Notes under the pieces: generated by a model
What the model saw: only the letters and a program-made list of their open reading frames with translations
What the model was told of the DNA's origin: nothing
The model's database searches: none
Part shown: in pieces, positions 63,393 to 64,000 of the stretch
Layout of the letters: each line of letters opens with the position of its first letter
How positions within the stretch are numbered: the stretch's first letter is position 1
Made by a program: the position numbers and the translations under genes
NCBI GenBank assembly: GCA_020638855.1
Contig: JACKHT010000002.1
Span: 124,001-188,000, forward strand
Source of the DNA: Planctomycetota bacterium
Lineage (GTDB): Bacteria > Planctomycetota > UBA1135 > GCA-002686595
DNA length: 64,000 nt
Direction of reading: 5' to 3'

Positions 63393-64000
63393 ATGCAGTA
63401 CTTCCTTCGCACCCTGGCCCTAGTCCTGATTCCGACCTTCGCGCTCGCGCAGGCTGTCCCCACCCAACCGATCGAGGTGGGAGCGCCGCGGGCCGACCTG
63501 GCAACCCTCCAACTCGGTAAGGGCAACCTAGCCATCGACGGCTGGGACCCGGTTGCCTACTTCCCCGAAGGCGGCGCAAAGCCCAGCAAAGGGCGCGCCG
63601 AGTGGAGCCTTACCTATCGGGGCGTGGTCTATCGCTTCGCCTCGGAAGCCAACCGCAAGACATTCCTCGCGGCGCCCGATCGTTACGAACCCGCCTACGG
63701 GGGCTGGTGTGCGTACGCGATGGCGGACGGCAAGCGGGTGGAAATCGATCCCGAGTCGTTCTTGATCCAAGACGGCGAACTGTTGCTGTTCTACAACGGC
63801 ATCTTCAGCAACACGCGCAAGTCTTGGGGCAAGGAAGGACCCGCCAAGCTACGCGCCAAAGCCGATGCGCAGTGGCGCAAACAACACCCGGGTTCCGAGC
63901 GGGATCTTTCGGGTTGGCACCTCACCGACGGTCTGGCTTTGGGCGGGTTCGATCCGGTGGAACTGGTTTCCGATCATCCCAAGGCCGTCCCCGGTCAGTC
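63393..64000 (+). CDS. Exported YHS-domain protein, apparently with tandem YHS units (partial)
   Basis: The open frame from ATG 63393 runs off the window with 202 codons seen. A Sec signal (LALVLIPTFALAQA) is followed by a complete YHS-type domain: GNLAIDGWDPVAYFPEGG, AEWSLTYRGVVYRFASEA, NRKTFLAAPDRYEPAYGG and WCAYAMADGKRVEIDPESF. YHS domains bind metals (copper or iron). After about 50 residues a second unit begins, LALGGFDPVELVSDHPKA, so the protein probably has two YHS-like domains. Some family members carry selenocysteine; here the matching position is Cys (TGT). It is the last gene seen. Confidence 0.85.
   Translation, partial: MQYFLRTLALVLIPTFALAQAVPTQPIEVGAPRADLATLQLGKGNLAIDGWDPVAYFPEGGAKPSKGRAEWSLTYRGVVYRFASEANRKTFLAAPDRYEPAYGGWCAYAMADGKRVEIDPESFLIQDGELLLFYNGIFSNTRKSWGKEGPAKLRAKADAQWRKQHPGSERDLSGWHLTDGLALGGFDPVELVSDHPKAVPGQ

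Noticed and set aside
63393..64000. Selenocysteine in the YHS protein
   Set aside because: Some YHS family members are selenoproteins, but the corresponding residue here is encoded by TGT (Cys) and no in-frame TGA is present.

Overview
This high-GC, tightly packed window looks like a chromosomal segment of a Gram-negative marine planctomycete or close PVC-group relative. The lineage call is inference. It rests on a Kdo transferase (lipid A-type outer membrane), several Tat/lipoprotein-exported Gfo/Idh/MocA and DUF1080 proteins, HEAT-repeat lipoproteins, a class II prepilin-like protein, an MJ0042-type zinc-ribbon membrane protein, and an exported protein ending in a C-terminal module typical of such genomes. 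I see 51 protein genes, two cut by the window edges. I see no rRNA, tRNA, CRISPR array or insertion sequence, and no gene-free stretch over 300 bases.

Layout. 1-1058: truncated glycosyltransferase, divergent from a HAD-like protein with an altered catalytic motif (1324-1932). 2132-11007: a minus-strand run with a FecR-like exported protein, protein-arginine kinase McsB, arginase, SAM hydrolase, a HEAT protein, phosphomannomutase and threonine aldolase. 11194-15551: FUN14-like protein, zinc metallopeptidase, UDP-glucuronate decarboxylase, DinB-like protein and an aminotransferase. 15845-21733: a five-gene operon joining a ferric-iron-type ABC importer to a pentaheme cytochrome c and a HEAT lipoprotein. 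21739-34718: mostly housekeeping on the minus strand (UbiA-type prenyltransferase, prepilin, metK, waaA, secA, response regulator, pyrD, lspA, uvrC) with a XerC/D recombinase on the plus strand. 34803-38291: secreted protein, DoxX, and a plant DEG9-like cytoplasmic protease.

38379-47950 is the most striking region. Five minus-strand genes (cytochrome c lipoprotein, sorbosone-dehydrogenase-like/DUF1080 lipoprotein, DUF1080 lipoprotein, sugar/nucleoside-type MFS, Gfo/Idh/MocA dehydrogenase) each overlap the next by exactly 4 nt. They are divergent from a two-gene molybdenum hydroxylase (iorA/iorB type) across a perfect 27-bp inverted repeat. I read this as a redox-linked carbohydrate (3-keto-glycoside type) import and degradation locus. 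A second carbohydrate pair, an exported Gfo/Idh/MocA protein and a TIM-barrel isomerase, lies at 53794-56181.

The rest (47967-64000) holds a GT39 mannosyltransferase-like protein, an OafA-type acyltransferase, an SGNH hydrolase, an MFS exporter, a zinc-ribbon SDR fusion with a non-standard catalytic site, a GNAT acetyltransferase, uvrB, two membrane proteins of unknown function and the start of a tandem-YHS protein.
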